A stretch of 64,000 nt of DNA from Ulota crispa (taxonomy: Eukaryota; Streptophyta; Bryopsida; Orthotrichales; Orthotrichaceae), in NCBI GenBank assembly GCA_963920765.1, contig OY987245.1, forward strand, positions 17,438,727-17,502,726, given 5' to 3'. The notes below the pieces were generated by a model that saw only the letters and a list, made by a program, of their open reading frames with translations, was not told the origin of the DNA and searched no databases. Positions 1-11,769 of this stretch are shown here, piece by piece. Position numbers and translations under genes: made by a program. Every line of letters starts with the position of its first letter. Position 1 is the stretch's first letter.

Positions 1-620
1 CTGAGAATACCGGAACATTGTAGTTTTTCGAAATTTGAACTCCGCAACACATATGAACGTTCTTTATGTTTAACTGCAGCCTTAAATCCTCTTTTCAATC
101 TTCGTATGTTTTTAATTACAGCCTAAGAATAAGAATAGAGTCTTTGGAGGCAGAACCAAAAGAGAGGAAAAAACGCAATGTCGGAACAGAGTTTTTAAAA
201 ATCAAAGAGAAAATTTGCAGTTTAAGCCGTGATTCGGCAAAATGCTGCCTGAGAATACTGGACTATGATAGCTTTCCAAATGTTAATTTCGCAACAAATA
301 TGAACGTTCTTTATGTTTAACTGCAGCCGAAAGTTTTTTTTTCCAATCTTCGTGTGTTTAATTACAACCTAAGAACATAGTCTTTAGAAGCAGAACCGAA
401 AAAGAGAAAAAAACGTAACGTAGGGACTGAGTCTCAGACAACCAAATAGAAAATTTGCGGTCAAAGCCGTGATTCGGCAAAATGCCGCCTAAGAATATTA
501 GATTATTATAGCTTTCTAAATTTGAATTTTGTTTAATTGCAGCCTACAATGTTTTTTCAATCTCCGTATGTTTAATTACAGCCTAAGAACATAGTCTTTA
601 GAAGCAGAACTGAAAACGCA
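1..620. repeat. Diverged tandem repeat, about 248-bp unit, 2.5 copies
   Basis: The word ctgagaatac at position 1 recurs at 249 and, diverged, at 489, so the unit is about 240-248 bp. Each unit contains a gtttaaytgcagcc segment and an A-rich block with aaaacgcaayg. It lies upstream of the splice acceptor at 771-779, so it is probably intronic sequence of the gene whose last exon starts at 780. The short reading frames inside it look incidental. Confidence 0.75.
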
Positions 621-779
621 ACGTTGGAACAAAGTCTTAAATAATCGTATACTAAAATCTACTGTTAAATATGTCATTAGGAAATTGTGAGTGCGGGAAT
701 ATTCTGTGTTTTCAGAGCATGAATGCGCATACATGAGAGTTGCCATAGTGATGGCCGAAGTTTCTTGATTCCGATGCAG

Positions 780-978
780 GTACAATCCTACGAGCAAATT
801 GCGATGGCGGAAGAGCAAGGCTACAGGTGTTCCCAATGCTCACGGTCCCAAGGTCATGAAATCAGTAAAGCCTGCAGCGTCGTCTAGACCGAAGCTTAAT
901 TACGTTAATCCTCTTTACTACATCCGTCGAATCAAGAACAACCTCACCAACAGCAAACGGCAGAGAACTCCTTCTTGA
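780..978 (+). CDS. Last exon of a small unrecognised gene (paralogue of 32541-33543)
   Basis: A pyrimidine-containing stretch ending gatgcag (acceptor, 773-779) is followed by a phase-2 exon encoding 65 residues and a TGA at 976-978. The peptide begins YNPTSKLRWRKSK and contains LNYVNPLYYIRRIKNNL, then a basic tail. The exon at 33321-33543 starts at the same phase with CNPRLRWKLSK and contains FDYVNPLSYIRRIQHNI, so the two are paralogous with a conserved intron position. I do not recognise the family. The product is short and very basic, which would suit an RNA- or DNA-binding or ribosome-associated role, but that is only inference. The upstream exon or exons lie outside the window or in unrecognisable sequence, so it may equally be a relic. 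Confidence 0.5.
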
Positions 979-1708
979 CTAACACTCAAACAATGCTTGA
1001 CGAACAACTAAATCGTATTTTTTTTTTCAAAAAACCAATGACGGAGGAGATTTGGAATTTTCAGCGGAACAGCAGCCCTGTGGAGAAAAGCGTGAGTGAG
1101 CCACGCGGTGGAGGTCGTTTCTCTGAACGTTGTAACTCAGAACCGTGTAATTTTGCATTCAGAATAATTCACAAACTTCAATATAACTCACACCACTTAA
1201 AAATCAACTTTTTTAATCTAACAACGGCGGCGTTGAAAAAGAAAATGCTGATGGTTCCTCAGCATGAACATGGTATTTGTCAGTTTGCACTTCTGTTTGT
1301 TCAGCAAAATGTTATTCTGCACATCACGATGCGATAGGGCATAAATTACTAAATAATAAAAAGTGGATACTAGGCCTTGTTTAGCGGTGTCTCGTAACAT
1401 TAGGAGGTTTCGAAACCTTGTAGAAAAGAGATTTTTCCTGAGCAGGAAACCGCTGTCTTCTCACGCAAAATCCAAGTCTTCTTCTAAGAAACCAAAGAGC
1501 TTTCCGCGCATCTAGCAAGGTGCAAAAAACTGCAATCATAGGCTGTCTTGCTTGAGAAAAAGACACCCTTGGCAGGAAGAAAAAACAAGGAAACTACCAT
1601 GAAAAATTAAACTTTTGCTCTTGCAAAAGTCCCTGACAGAAGAGGAATTATTAATAACTATAATTATTACAATAATGAGTTTTGAAACCCTTGTATACTG
1701 CTTAATTT
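979..1708. other. Intergenic DNA, nothing recognised
   Basis: This stretch presumably includes the 3' UTR of the gene ending at 978. There are homopolymer runs at about 1019-1027 and only short incidental reading frames. I see no TIR, tRNA or conserved motif. Confidence 0.5.
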
Positions 1709-2028
1709 GGCAGGGTTGCTAAATCGTGAGCAATAAGCAATGAGCAATGAGTGGTGAGCAATAAATGAGACTTTTTAGAGTGCAGGAGGAGAAATAAAAA
1801 TTTCCGTAATTTGAGATTGGATGTTTTGAAACAACAAAAAATTCCCTAAAGCAACACAATTTGTCTCTAAAGTGCAATAATCATTTGAAAGAGGGGAGGA
1901 TGTGGATGAAATAAATCAATGATATTCATTGGAGCCAATGAATGAAAATTAATATGGATGAAAAATGGCGGTCTAAGGTGGATGAAAAAATCTGTGATGG
2001 TTGTTTAGCATATTGAAATCAATGAACA

Positions 2029-2965
2029 TTAACCCCTAATGCACAATTGTCCCTTTAGGGAACAAATGGGATTTTGGGCATGTACCTATGGCTAAACTAC
2101 TTTGTGTGATTTTTTGAAACTTTTATTGAAGATGGGGAATTGAAAGATATGTGTGGGCATCTAATTTTTCCTTCATTCCGACATTTACTGAAGAAGTTAT
2201 GCATGAATTTATGAAAATCAAGGGAGGCCAGGCAACCAAAAACTTTTTTAAAAATAACATTTTTTAAAAACAAAAATCTGAAATTCATTCTTTAGATTTA
2301 TACATATGTGAGGAGCTTTGAATCATTCAATTTTGATTTATGAGTGAGAAGTTTTAGTTTACGAGCATGCACGGGATTTCCATACCTCCATTCCTTTTGC
2401 CTTTGGTGCATTACTTTTTTGAGCTCTTTGTGAATTTGATTTTTGACTTCTTTTTTTTCCAAGTTTTAGTAGACTAAGATTCCTTGGTTTTCACCATTTG
2501 GATCAAAAGAATTCATATGTCTCAATTTTACATAAATCCTCCAATTTGGCCTAGTGTATATGCAAATTTCATGTCCTTACGGCATTGCAAGATTTTACAA
2601 AGTATGATCCACACCTCTATTTCATTTGGAAAATCTCCCACACTCACCTAACTTGGTCTTCTACACAGAAAAAATAAACCTCAACTTTGCTTAGAGCAAT
2701 TTTTTGATTTAGGGGCAATTAAAGGCTTCTGAAATTTTTGGGCAGCAGGGAAAAAACTTTTTTTTCACTTAAGATGTCAATATCTCACTCCTCTACATCC
2801 TAAATGAGATGATTTTTTCCACAAGTACCTCCCATAGTCTAAGACAAGATCTTACGGTTGGATTTCCAAAAATAATTGTTTTTCCTACCTTTCTATTCAT
2901 TCCCCCAAAAGTGGCAGTTTTCAGTAACTTTTGCTGAAAAAAGGGCTTGGTCCTTCAGGGGTTAA
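2029..2965. mobile_element. TTAA-flanked MITE, subfamily A (937 bp), left palindrome arm
   Basis: It starts TTAACCCCTAATGCACAATT and ends GGTCCTTCAGGGGTTAA. TTAA is present at both outer ends. The interior matches 26047-26977, 39047-39977 and 44844-46702. The 63-aa reading frame on the minus strand at 2097-2288 recurs in several copies but has no coding character. The length equals the inverted copy at 7305-8241. Confidence 0.85.
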
Positions 2966-3186
2966 GCAAATTATATCCATAAAAGACCTACATTTTTATT
3001 GTCATGGGCAATAATTGGTGCAATGATTTTGTAGACCATGTACAATACATTCAAGCATCTTTCCTCAATTTTACAAAAGTCTATCAATTTCTTCTTAATG
3101 ATTCAACATGACTTTAGCTGCCATAGTAAGAAATGCACTTTGTTTTAGAAGAATCATTTTGTAGATCATGTAGAGTACATTCAAAC

Positions 3187-3756
3187 ATCTTACTTGATTA
3201 TACATAAGTTTAATTATTTTATTTATTTATAAGATTCAATAGCCTAGTCTTGCCTAAAGACCACATCCATATTCCTCTAAAAGCAGAAACATTTATTGAG
3301 ATAAATTCTAATATTCCAAGTAGCATATTTATTCAACATACATAACACTTGTTCCCATATTAGAGATTTGAAATAACTATTAGAAAGTCAAATTTAAATG
3401 TTCTCAACATTGCATTTTCTGGAGAAAATTGAGGGTATACTTAAGGGTGCAAAGGACTGGCCACATTGAGGGGCAAGTAGAATCGAAATTGCCCTTTTTT
3501 GAGGGTATTCAAGAGCCGTATCCCTCACTCTCTTAACTCCTAATACGTGTTGACCTTTGCCTTCTACTAACATTTGAACATTGTACTTGACCTCAAGAAT
3601 TTGAGTTCCAAATGTGCAAAGCAAGAACCTGATTTGGCCAGTCCTTTGCACCCTTAAGTATACCCCTCAATTTTCTCCAGAAAATGCAATGTTGAGAACA
3701 TTTAAATTTGACTTTCTAATAGTTATTTCAAATCTCTAATATGGGAACAAGTGTTA
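3187..3756. repeat. Direct duplicate of 6362-6928 (assembly overlap)
   Basis: These 570 bp match 6362-6928 (567 bp) in the same orientation. The only differences I find are three one-base homopolymer length changes (T3/T2 near 3205, T6/T5 near 3495, C4/C3 near 3663). It spans the palindrome loop and the start of the right arm. The match stops at gtgtta (3751-3756), where fungal sequence begins. This is the pattern expected when one locus is assembled twice around a wrong join. Confidence 0.85.
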
Positions 3757-6161
3757 CCATCGCATCATCGAATAGTGCATCACCTCCGAGCTCCTTTACA
3801 ACGATCCCAACAATCCGCTTCGGCCAACGCAGATGCGTGCCCAATATCGTCCCGTCGATCTTCCTGAAATGTTCTCCGCCCATTCTACCGTCCCATACAG
3901 CGATCTTGCTTTCGACGAGTCTACATGGGCAGGATGGTCAGGCCACTCGTGTGCAGCAAGAGGCATCATGAGCATCTGGATGCTGATGAAGTAGGAGAGT
4001 AAGAGTTGAACGATCAAGTTGTTGGGGTCAAGGAATGACTTGAAAGAATCGTGGCATAATTCGTACCTGTCTGCATTAGTCTGTGTGTTCGGGCAGTGTG
4101 GTACGGAAGGGAAGCTCACCAGACAGCGTAGACACCGACGAATTGCATGTAGCCTGATTGCGGCGATGCGAGTAGTGAAGAGATCACATCAGTGAGTGCG
4201 CCATGGAAGTCGGAGTCGACGTCATTCTCTAGGTATGGCTGGATGTCCTCGAGTGCTGCTATGCCTTCCTCGAGTAGTGTATGGTTTACCGGTGGCAGAC
4301 TTGCAAGTCTCGGTGCCATGACTTTGAAATGCCAATCAGGTTGGAGGTTGAATGCTGTTGGCACGTCTTCTCTGCGGATCTTCTCCGTTGTCAATGCACA
4401 GCCACGAACCATCGTGATGAAGTCTTCTAACCCATCACCCATGTATGAAGCTTGGAAAGTAAGAGCGTAGCAGGCTGCCAGCATAGCGTCCGACTCGCCG
4501 TAATGCTGTGCCTTTTGACTCAAAGCTTTGTTGAGTCCGGCGATCGCTTGACCTCGATGGGTCAACGACTCCTTCCGATAGTCGATGCCTGTCAAGCGGC
4601 TGAGATGAGACGCGCCGAGCGACAGGATTGCGTGCATGAGGTACTCCTGATGCTCGGCGAATTGAGGGATCTCGTTGACCCAGACATGGTCGTTGCCGAC
4701 TGGCAAGTGAGGGTAGGCCGTGGTCAGGAAATGATGGAAGAACTTCATGTCTAGCATCGTGAACAGCGCCGTTCCAGGACTGTTCCCTGTTGGCACTCGC
4801 TTTGCCAAGGGAAGAGGATCACTTCGCTTGCGAGGCTGCTCAGCGGTCGGATAGACGCAGCTGAGGCCTTTCATCAAGCAGTTTCCACACTTTGGCTTCT
4901 GCTCTCCGCACTTGATCTTGCGTCCTTTGCACGTGTAGCAACCAGCTCGGCTCTTCTTATGACTCCTACGGGTCAGATTAGGAGCGAGCGTACGTGCCTG
5001 TCGTTGGTCTGTACTTCTGCTGTCGTCGACATGCATTGTCGAGAATAGCAGGTCGTCCTTGGAGAATCCACAAGATGATGTACTAGACGCGTCGAAGTTT
5101 GAAGTGCAGACATCGGACAAACCAAAGACATCTGACTCGCTGATATTGGGTGTGAAGATTTGGTCGTGCACATACATCGTTGGCCACTATTACCACAATG
5201 TCTTTGTGATGTCAAGAATCCTTCGAGATTCTGTATATAATGTCGTTATGGCGTCGAAGCAGTGGCTGTCTACCGGTAAGACCAGAATGTCTCCGGCAGT
5301 GTTGATCTCAGTCAATGTCGTGAGGCTTGGTTGGATCAGGTGTTGTATATTTGCAAGGCTATGGCGATGTGGAAGTAAAGTGCATCTGATAAGTTTGTTG
5401 ATACTCCTGGCTCGGGAAATGTCGTCAATAGTATAGGAGAGCCGTACCCGACGGGAACGGCTAGAATGTTAGCCTTGTTAGACATAGATACCGGAATGAG
5501 TCAAGAGCAAGGCAGACGTCGCTTGTCCCATGTGGCTTGCAGGGGTCCTCGAGGAACATTCGCGGAATACCACTGCCTAGAGCATAGCCTCACAGGAGCA
5601 ACGGCTTCCAATGGTCCTTTTGGTCTTGCCTGTACGCCCTTGCATTTAGTCATTCACGATCACCAACGCCGAGAGGGACCATTGCAGCTCTTGTCACCTG
5701 AAGCTGTGACTACTTTCGCGCAATAGTAGACGAAACAAAAATAGCCAGGTGATTCAAGGGTCACGGCTCGTAAGTTGGGGCTGGTGGGCGCGCATCTCTA
5801 ACCATTTGGGACGTTCGTGGGTTGGCCAGGCTCGCATATCGTCCAATGGAGCGTCGAGGGAGATTGATGCAGGGCAGATATTAATGCCTCAGGACACCTG
5901 ACCTGTGCCCAGACACTGTCCGTGTGCCCGGGGTTGTAGTGTACCAACTGCCATGCCGGAAGAAGTTGGAGATGAAGTTGCAGTGATAGAAAGAAGACAA
6001 ACAACGTTGTTTTTGTCGTTGATTCAAGTTGTCCTCGTGATGTCGAAGATGATGCGGTGCCTGGAAGTCAAGCCTGGTCTCACCCAGTGCAGTGCCCCGG
6101 AGAGCCTCACCCGTTGTTGTGGAACGCCAATGCAAGGCATTGATGATGACTTCGCAAACTC
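3757..6161. other. Foreign, fungus-like segment (probable contaminant or chimera)
   Basis: Base composition changes sharply at 3757 to roughly balanced GC with CpG-rich words, unlike the AT-rich flanks. It carries a fungal Zn2Cys6 gene. It ends at the N gap starting at 6162. Outside the gene, 5178-6161 has no reading frame I recognise; it is probably the promoter and upstream region of the fungal gene. Confidence 0.85.
3796..5177 (-). CDS. Fungal Zn2Cys6 transcription factor, UPC2-like layout
   Basis: Two exons on the minus strand, 5177-4120 and 4066-3796, separated by a 53-bp intron (donor GTGAGC at 4119, acceptor ACAG ending at 4067). Splicing is phase 2 and restores a tryptophan codon, giving 442 residues plus stop. 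Residues about 80-107 form a textbook binuclear zinc cluster, CYTCKGRKIKC then CGNC and a last Cys (C-x2-C-x6-C-x6-C-x2-C-x6-C). A basic stretch precedes it (RRSHKKSRAG). The remainder resembles the fungal-specific regulatory region of sterol-uptake-control-type factors, with helices such as YLMHAILSLGASHLSRL and, after the intron, LLLSYFISIQMLMMPLAAHEW. Such proteins are nuclear activators found in fungi, not plants; the exact target pathway cannot be read from sequence. Without splicing the first exon would stop at TGA 4116-4118. Confidence 0.88.
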
Positions 6162-6361
6162 NNNNNNNNNNNNNNNNNNNNNNNNNNNNNNNNNNNNNNN
6201 NNNNNNNNNNNNNNNNNNNNNNNNNNNNNNNNNNNNNNNNNNNNNNNNNNNNNNNNNNNNNNNNNNNNNNNNNNNNNNNNNNNNNNNNNNNNNNNNNNNN
6301 NNNNNNNNNNNNNNNNNNNNNNNNNNNNNNNNNNNNNNNNNNNNNNNNNNNNNNNNNNNNN
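6162..6361. other. Assembly gap of exactly 200 N
   Basis: A run of exactly 200 N separates the fungal segment from plant repeat sequence. The round length suggests a placeholder, not a measured distance. Reading frames running through it are meaningless. Confidence 0.98.
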
Positions 6362-7304
6362 ATCTTACTTGATTATACATAAGTTAATTATTTTATTTAT
6401 TTATAAGATTCAATAGCCTAGTCTTGCCTAAAGACCACATCCATATTCCTCTAAAAGCAGAAACATTTATTGAGATAAATTCTAATATTCCAAGTAGCAT
6501 ATTTATTCAACATACATAACACTTGTTCCCATATTAGAGATTTGAAATAACTATTAGAAAGTCAAATTTAAATGTTCTCAACATTGCATTTTCTGGAGAA
6601 AATTGAGGGTATACTTAAGGGTGCAAAGGACTGGCCACATTGAGGGGCAAGTAGAATCGAAATTGCCCTTTTTGAGGGTATTCAAGAGCCGTATCCCTCA
6701 CTCTCTTAACTCCTAATACGTGTTGACCTTTGCCTTCTACTAACATTTGAACATTGTACTTGACCTCAAGAATTTGAGTTCCAAATGTGCAAAGCAAGAA
6801 CCTGATTTGGCCAGTCCTTTGCACCCTTAAGTATACCCTCAATTTTCTCCAGAAAATGCAATGTTGAGAACATTTAAATTTGACTTTCTAATAGTTATTT
6901 CAAATCTCTAATATGGGAACAAGTGTTATGTATGTTGAATAAATATGCTACTTGGAATATTAGAATTTATCTCAATAAATGTTTCTGCTTTTAGAGGAAT
7001 ATGGATGTGGTCTTTAGGCAAGACTAGGCTATTGAATCTTATAAATAAATAAAATAATTAACTTATGTATAATCAAGTAAGATGTTTGAATGTACTCTAC
7101 ATGATCTACAAAATGATTCTTCTAAAACAAAGTGCATTTCTTACTATGGCAGCTAAAGTCATGTTGAATCATTAAGAAGAAATTGATAGACTTTTGTAAA
7201 ATTGAGGAAAGATGCTTGAATGTATTGTACATGGTCTACAAAATCATTGCACCAATTATTGCCCATGACAATAAAAATGTAGGTCTTTTATGGATATAAT
7301 TTGC

Positions 7305-8241
7305 TTAACCCCTGAAGGACCAAGCCCTTTTTTCAGCAAAAGTTACTGAAAACTGCCACTTTTGGGGGAATGAATAGAAAGGTAGGAAAAACAATTATTT
7401 TTGGAAATCCAACCGTAAGATCTTGTCTTAGACTATGGGAGGTACTTGTGGAAAAAATCATCTCATTTAGGATGTAGAGGAGTGAGATATTGACATCTTA
7501 AGTGAAAAAAAAGTTTTTTCCCTGCTGCCCAAAAATTTCAGAAGCCTTTAATTGCCCCTAAATCAAAAAATTGCTCTAAGCAAAGTTGAGGTTTATTTTT
7601 TCTGTGTAGAAGACCAAGTTAGGTGAGTGTGGGAGATTTTCCAAATGAAATAGAGGTGTGGATCATACTTTGTAAAATCTTGCAATGCCGTAAGGACATG
7701 AAATTTGCATATACACTAGGCCAAATTGGAGGATTTATGTAAAATTGAGACATATGAATTCTTTTGATCCAAATGGTGAAAACCAAGGAATCTTAGTCTA
7801 CTAAAACTTGGAAAAAAAAGAAGTCAAAAATCAAATTCACAAAGAGCTCAAAAAAGTAATGCACCAAAGGCAAAAGGAATGGAGGTATGGAAATCCCGTG
7901 CATGCTCGTAAACTAAAACTTCTCACTCATAAATCAAAATTGAATGATTCAAAGCTCCTCACATATGTATAAATCTAAAGAATGAATTTCAGATTTTTGT
8001 TTTTAAAAAATGTTATTTTTAAAAAAGTTTTTGGTTGCCTGGCCTCCCTTGATTTTCATAAATTCATGCATAACTTCTTCAGTAAATGTCGGAATGAAGG
8101 AAAAATTAGATGCCCACACATATCTTTCAATTCCCCATCTTCAATAAAAGTTTCAAAAAATCACACAAAGTAGTTTAGCCATAGGTACATGCCCAAAATC
8201 CCATTTGTTCCCTAAAGGGACAATTGTGCATTAGGGGTTAA
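7305..8241. mobile_element. TTAA-flanked MITE, subfamily A (937 bp), right palindrome arm
   Basis: This is the inverted copy of 2029-2965, starting TTAACCCCTGAAGGACC and ending TTAGGGGTTAA. It has the same length and nearly the same sequence. The MITE therefore inserted before the arm was duplicated, or the arms have been homogenised by gene conversion. Confidence 0.85.
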
Positions 8242-8572
8242 TGTTCATTGATTTCAATATGCTAAACAACCATCACAGATTTTTTCATCCACCTTAGACC
8301 GCCATTTTTCATCCATATTAATTTTCATTCATTGGCTCCAATGAATATCATTGATTTATTTCATCCACATCCTCCCCTCTTTCAAATGATTATTGCACTT
8401 TAGAGACAAATTGTGTTGCTTTAGGGAATTTTTTGTTGTTTCAAAACATCCAATCTCAAATTACGGAAATTTTTATTTCTCCTCTTGCACTCTAAAAAGT
8501 CTCTTTTATTGCTCACCACTCATTGCTCACCACTCATTGCTGACCACTCACTGCTCACGATCTAGTGTCATT

Positions 8573-9567
8573 GCTTAACTTGGTCAATGGCACTCTTTGG
8601 TTGAAAATGTAGAGGGTTTGTGATGGGCCAAACATATTGTTATAGGATATTCAAAACTAGTGAAAAAGGTAAAAATTGAGTAGAATGCACTTGTATTGTG
8701 ATGTCAAATAGCATGTAAATCAATTACGTATATGATAATGCATGGGTTTTCTATCTCGCGATATTTGAAATTTTCTATAAACAATGTAAGTTCAAAATTC
8801 TCTATTATAAGGCATTTGGGTGTTAAGCATTAGATGTTTATCAACCACCCAAATTCTGAAATTCACAACAGGCAAATTCAAGAGGGGAGGGAGAGAAGAA
8901 GAGATAGAGAAATGAAAATTCAATTTAAAAATCACCAAAAATTAAGAGAAACATGATACAACGTGCCTACGAGATATACTTGTTTACTTAATAAATGACA
9001 CCGGTTTGTTATAGGAATTACTTGGAACTTCTCCCTTTTTCATGAAAGGAGGCTAATTTTCCCACAACGGTCACTCGTTTCGTTTTGAGAAGTTCAATAT
9101 TTTTATGCCTCTTTATTTTGGTTCTAACTCAATAGCTTACAATTTAGTCACCTTTCATCCAAAATCTTCAAGCGACACATACAACAATGATGAAAAAAAC
9201 ATTGTAGAGGCACAATTGGATAGTGAGCATGATGGAGCTGACTCAGTTTGTGTCGATCCAGTCCTAATTAGTCTCTTGACTCTCTTCTTCCTTCAACAAA
9301 ATAATTGATTAACACAATATTCATGAACTTGGGAACTGAGACTTGACTTTGAGACTCTTTAGTTTTTATGTCCTCAAAATATTTTTGACTAAATCATTTT
9401 CCAAGAACATAAAATCTAAAAGTTTTAGAATTGAGTGTTTTCCCAAATTAATGAAAACTGTATTTTATCCTTCCTTTTTGGTATAGAAGCCTAATAGGAA
9501 CTTCATTCAAACTTATTCCGAAGATAGAGAATGAAAAACAAAGGGATTTTTGATTATACAACAATTT
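8573..9567. other. AT-rich intergenic DNA, nothing recognised
   Basis: Only short frames occur. The 67-codon frame at 9105-9308 has no recognised domain. A GA-rich run lies at 8882-8915. No supported feature. Confidence 0.5.
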
Positions 9568-10244
9568 CTAACCCCAAAACAACTCTAGAATTTCTTGAGC
9601 TTCTAGGAATTTTCCCTAATTTGAACAAAAACCTAACATTTTGAACAAAAACCTAACATTTTGATAAAGTTGTATCAATTCTTTTTGAACTGTAACCATA
9701 TAAAATCAAACTAGACATGTTAGAGATCACAATTAGAGAAGAAAGCACAACTATACCTCTTATGATTGAAGGATTATAATGTTTGATCATGAGGGTGTTA
9801 AAATTGTGAAAGTGATTTGAAGTTTTTCAATCTTCTTTTCACTAGTCAAACTTTAAAAATTGGTCACCAAAAAAATATGAGGATCAAAGGCCCTAACATG
9901 CATAACCTCAATCAATTTATGATTTCTCAAAATCTACTCTACAATTTTTTGAATGAATTCTAATGTGATTTTTTCTCAAAGATCTAGTGTACTTGAGGTT
10001 CATTCCCAAGAGCCCTCAACCCAACATAAAGTCAAGATTGCAATGGACACCCGTGCACAAAATCTTGAATAGAAAAATTGTAATCAATTGTTTGCAAAAA
10101 TCAAGTTGTTGAAGCTAAAACTAAACTTCAAAAAAAACCTTTAAAAAAAATTAAAACAATAAAAAGAGTGAGTTGGTAAGGTTCTATTTAACTTCAAAAA
10201 TTAGTTGAGGACACATTATGTCCTCAGGGTCGTTTAGGGGTTAA
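9568..10244. mobile_element. TTAA-type MITE, subfamily B (677 bp)
   Basis: It starts CTAACCCCAAAACAACTCTA (left TTAA mutated to CTAA) and ends GTCGTTTAGGGGTTAA. The interior is homologous to 52291-53421 and 54836-55490. A 22-bp stretch beginning tttgaacaaaaaccta is directly repeated at about 9622-9665. Confidence 0.75.
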
Positions 10245-11769
10245 AGCATCAAGTGTTTTGGCAGTCACACAGAACTCAAAATTCTTTATCAACATCAAAA
10301 TTATGAAATTTTCTATCAAAATGAAGGGAAGAATAGGAAGGAAAAGGCAAAGAAAAGGAGGGGAAAAGTCATTAAAAATAAAGGGAGAGGGAGAGGCAAA
10401 AGGCAAAGGATAGGTGAAAAGGGAATATAGAGGGAGGAGAAGGTAAATCGACAATAAGAGAGAAGAAGAAAAAACATTTGAGATAGCGCAAAGCATGGAC
10501 AAGGCATATTTGTTGTAATGAAGTAAGAATCATATTTTGTTGAGGCCAAAATGTTGACAATGTTCAATATACCGGTACATGAATATATAACTCAAAAAGA
10601 TTGCAACAATATACACTTGTACTATTTGCACCCAAATAATGAACAACAACTAAACTTACATCTATTGCCAAATAAATGAACATTACTTACCATATATCAC
10701 TAATAAAGTTTGGCATTTTCAAATTGTTGTTTGAGAATGATGATTTTCTTTGTGAAGTCTTAGGACAACCATGGATTCAAGCGTTTGCCTTGGATCCTCA
10801 AAGCGGATGTTATACTCCAGTATATATACCAATAACGTACTACAAGGAAAGTTGTCAACAATGACATGTCCAAATTGACTAAAGTGTCCAAATTAATAAA
10901 ATTTTGACAGAAACATGTCCAAATTAATAAAAAAGTGTCTGAATCAAGGTGACCTAATTGACAAAAAATGTCCAAATTGACATTGCTCCCTTATAGTATA
11001 CTTACTACTTGTTCCCCTATACGTTAATTGATCTTTCTAAACTTAAATCAACCAAAACTGCCCCTACTCTCGGAGTATCAAACAACCTGATTCTTCCTAC
11101 CTACTATTTTAATAAATTCCTTCATTTTCTCTATCTGTTGATTTCATGTGCTATCTACTAAAACAGTGATTTTGAGATGTTTGTAACAAAAACCAAATAA
11201 ATCCTTTATATTCATTAATACAATTGAATTATATTTTTATAGAACAATTGCAACTTGGACAGACCCAATTCTAAACAATTAGAGGACAATTACAATACAG
11301 CTGCTGAAATAAAATGCATTCACATCTGCAGCAGGCATCCTAAATGCAGCAAATCACAATACCCAGCACAATAAAGAATGGCAACCGATTCAAAAAAGAA
11401 ACAAAAAATATATGAAATTTCGAAAATTAGAAGAGGCATTTGTATTACAATCGTTTTATAGTAATAGGGTTGTAGTACATAAATCCATGAACAACTGGTA
11501 TACAACTACATTACAATTGTATTAGAAAACGCATTCAAACTAACATGAAAAGGAGTAATTGCAAAAAGCATTGCTGCCCAGGGCAGCACAAAGTGTCAAA
11601 AAGTGTATAAGGGTAGAATAAAAGAAAAAATAAATAAATAAATCAGGTGTGAGCCAGTAATTTTTTTTAGTAGTATTGCATTAGAAGTAATAACTCAAGA
11701 ACAATTGGGATACAGCTCCAATACAACTATCTCAAAAGAATACATTTACACCTACCTCAGAAAGGGTTT
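10245..11769. other. Intergenic DNA, no gene seen
   Basis: Contains a GA-rich tract (10320-10500) that produces long incidental minus-strand frames. It also contains several near-repeats of gtccaaattga at 10867-10982. No element ends or coding sequence could be supported. Confidence 0.5.

Larger units (their letters stand above)
1709..8572. mobile_element. Long fold-back element (candidate Mutator-like), interrupted by foreign DNA
   Basis: Positions 1709-3462 are repeated in inverted orientation at about 6810-8572 with very high identity, around a loop of about 173 bp (3463-3635; second copy about 6637-6809). The termini carry minisatellite-like gtgagcaatgagc arrays (1727-1765; 8507-8560) and subterminal atggatgaaaaatg words (1950-1995; 8280-8330). 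Candidate 9-bp target duplications are GCTTAATTT (1700-1708) and GCTTAACTT (8573-8581), one mismatch. Similar ends at 11790-12046 have a perfect 9-bp duplication, and 9 bp is typical of Mutator-like elements. Each arm holds one copy of a TTAA-flanked MITE. Without the 3757-6361 segment and the duplicated 567 bp the element would be about 3.7 kb. No transposase is visible. Confidence 0.75.

Noticed and set aside
2029-2045. Interstitial telomere sequence (CCCTAAA) at element ends
   Set aside because: Only a single heptamer occurs as part of the TIR. There is no tandem array, so no telomeric origin is implied.
2097-2288. Repeated small protein MNFRFLFLKN... and relatives (7982-8173, 28326-28523, 28576-28800, 39678-39908)
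   Set aside because: All lie at the same place inside TTAA MITEs, vary by frame and length and have no known domain. They are shadows of the repeat, not a peptide family.
4192-4754. Plus-strand frames of 92-100 codons in the fungal segment
   Set aside because: They are antisense shadows of the Zn2Cys6 gene exons.
3757-6161. Horizontal transfer of a fungal regulator into the plant genome
   Set aside because: The adjacent 200-N gap and the duplicated flank with homopolymer-only differences make an assembly chimera far more likely. The gene also shows no adaptation or decay.
6024-6382. Frames crossing the N gap
   Set aside because: They consist mostly of undefined residues over Ns.
10224-10567. 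Leu/Phe-rich membrane protein on the minus strand
   Set aside because: Three overlapping frames give similar low-complexity products from a GA-rich tract. No sign of real coding.
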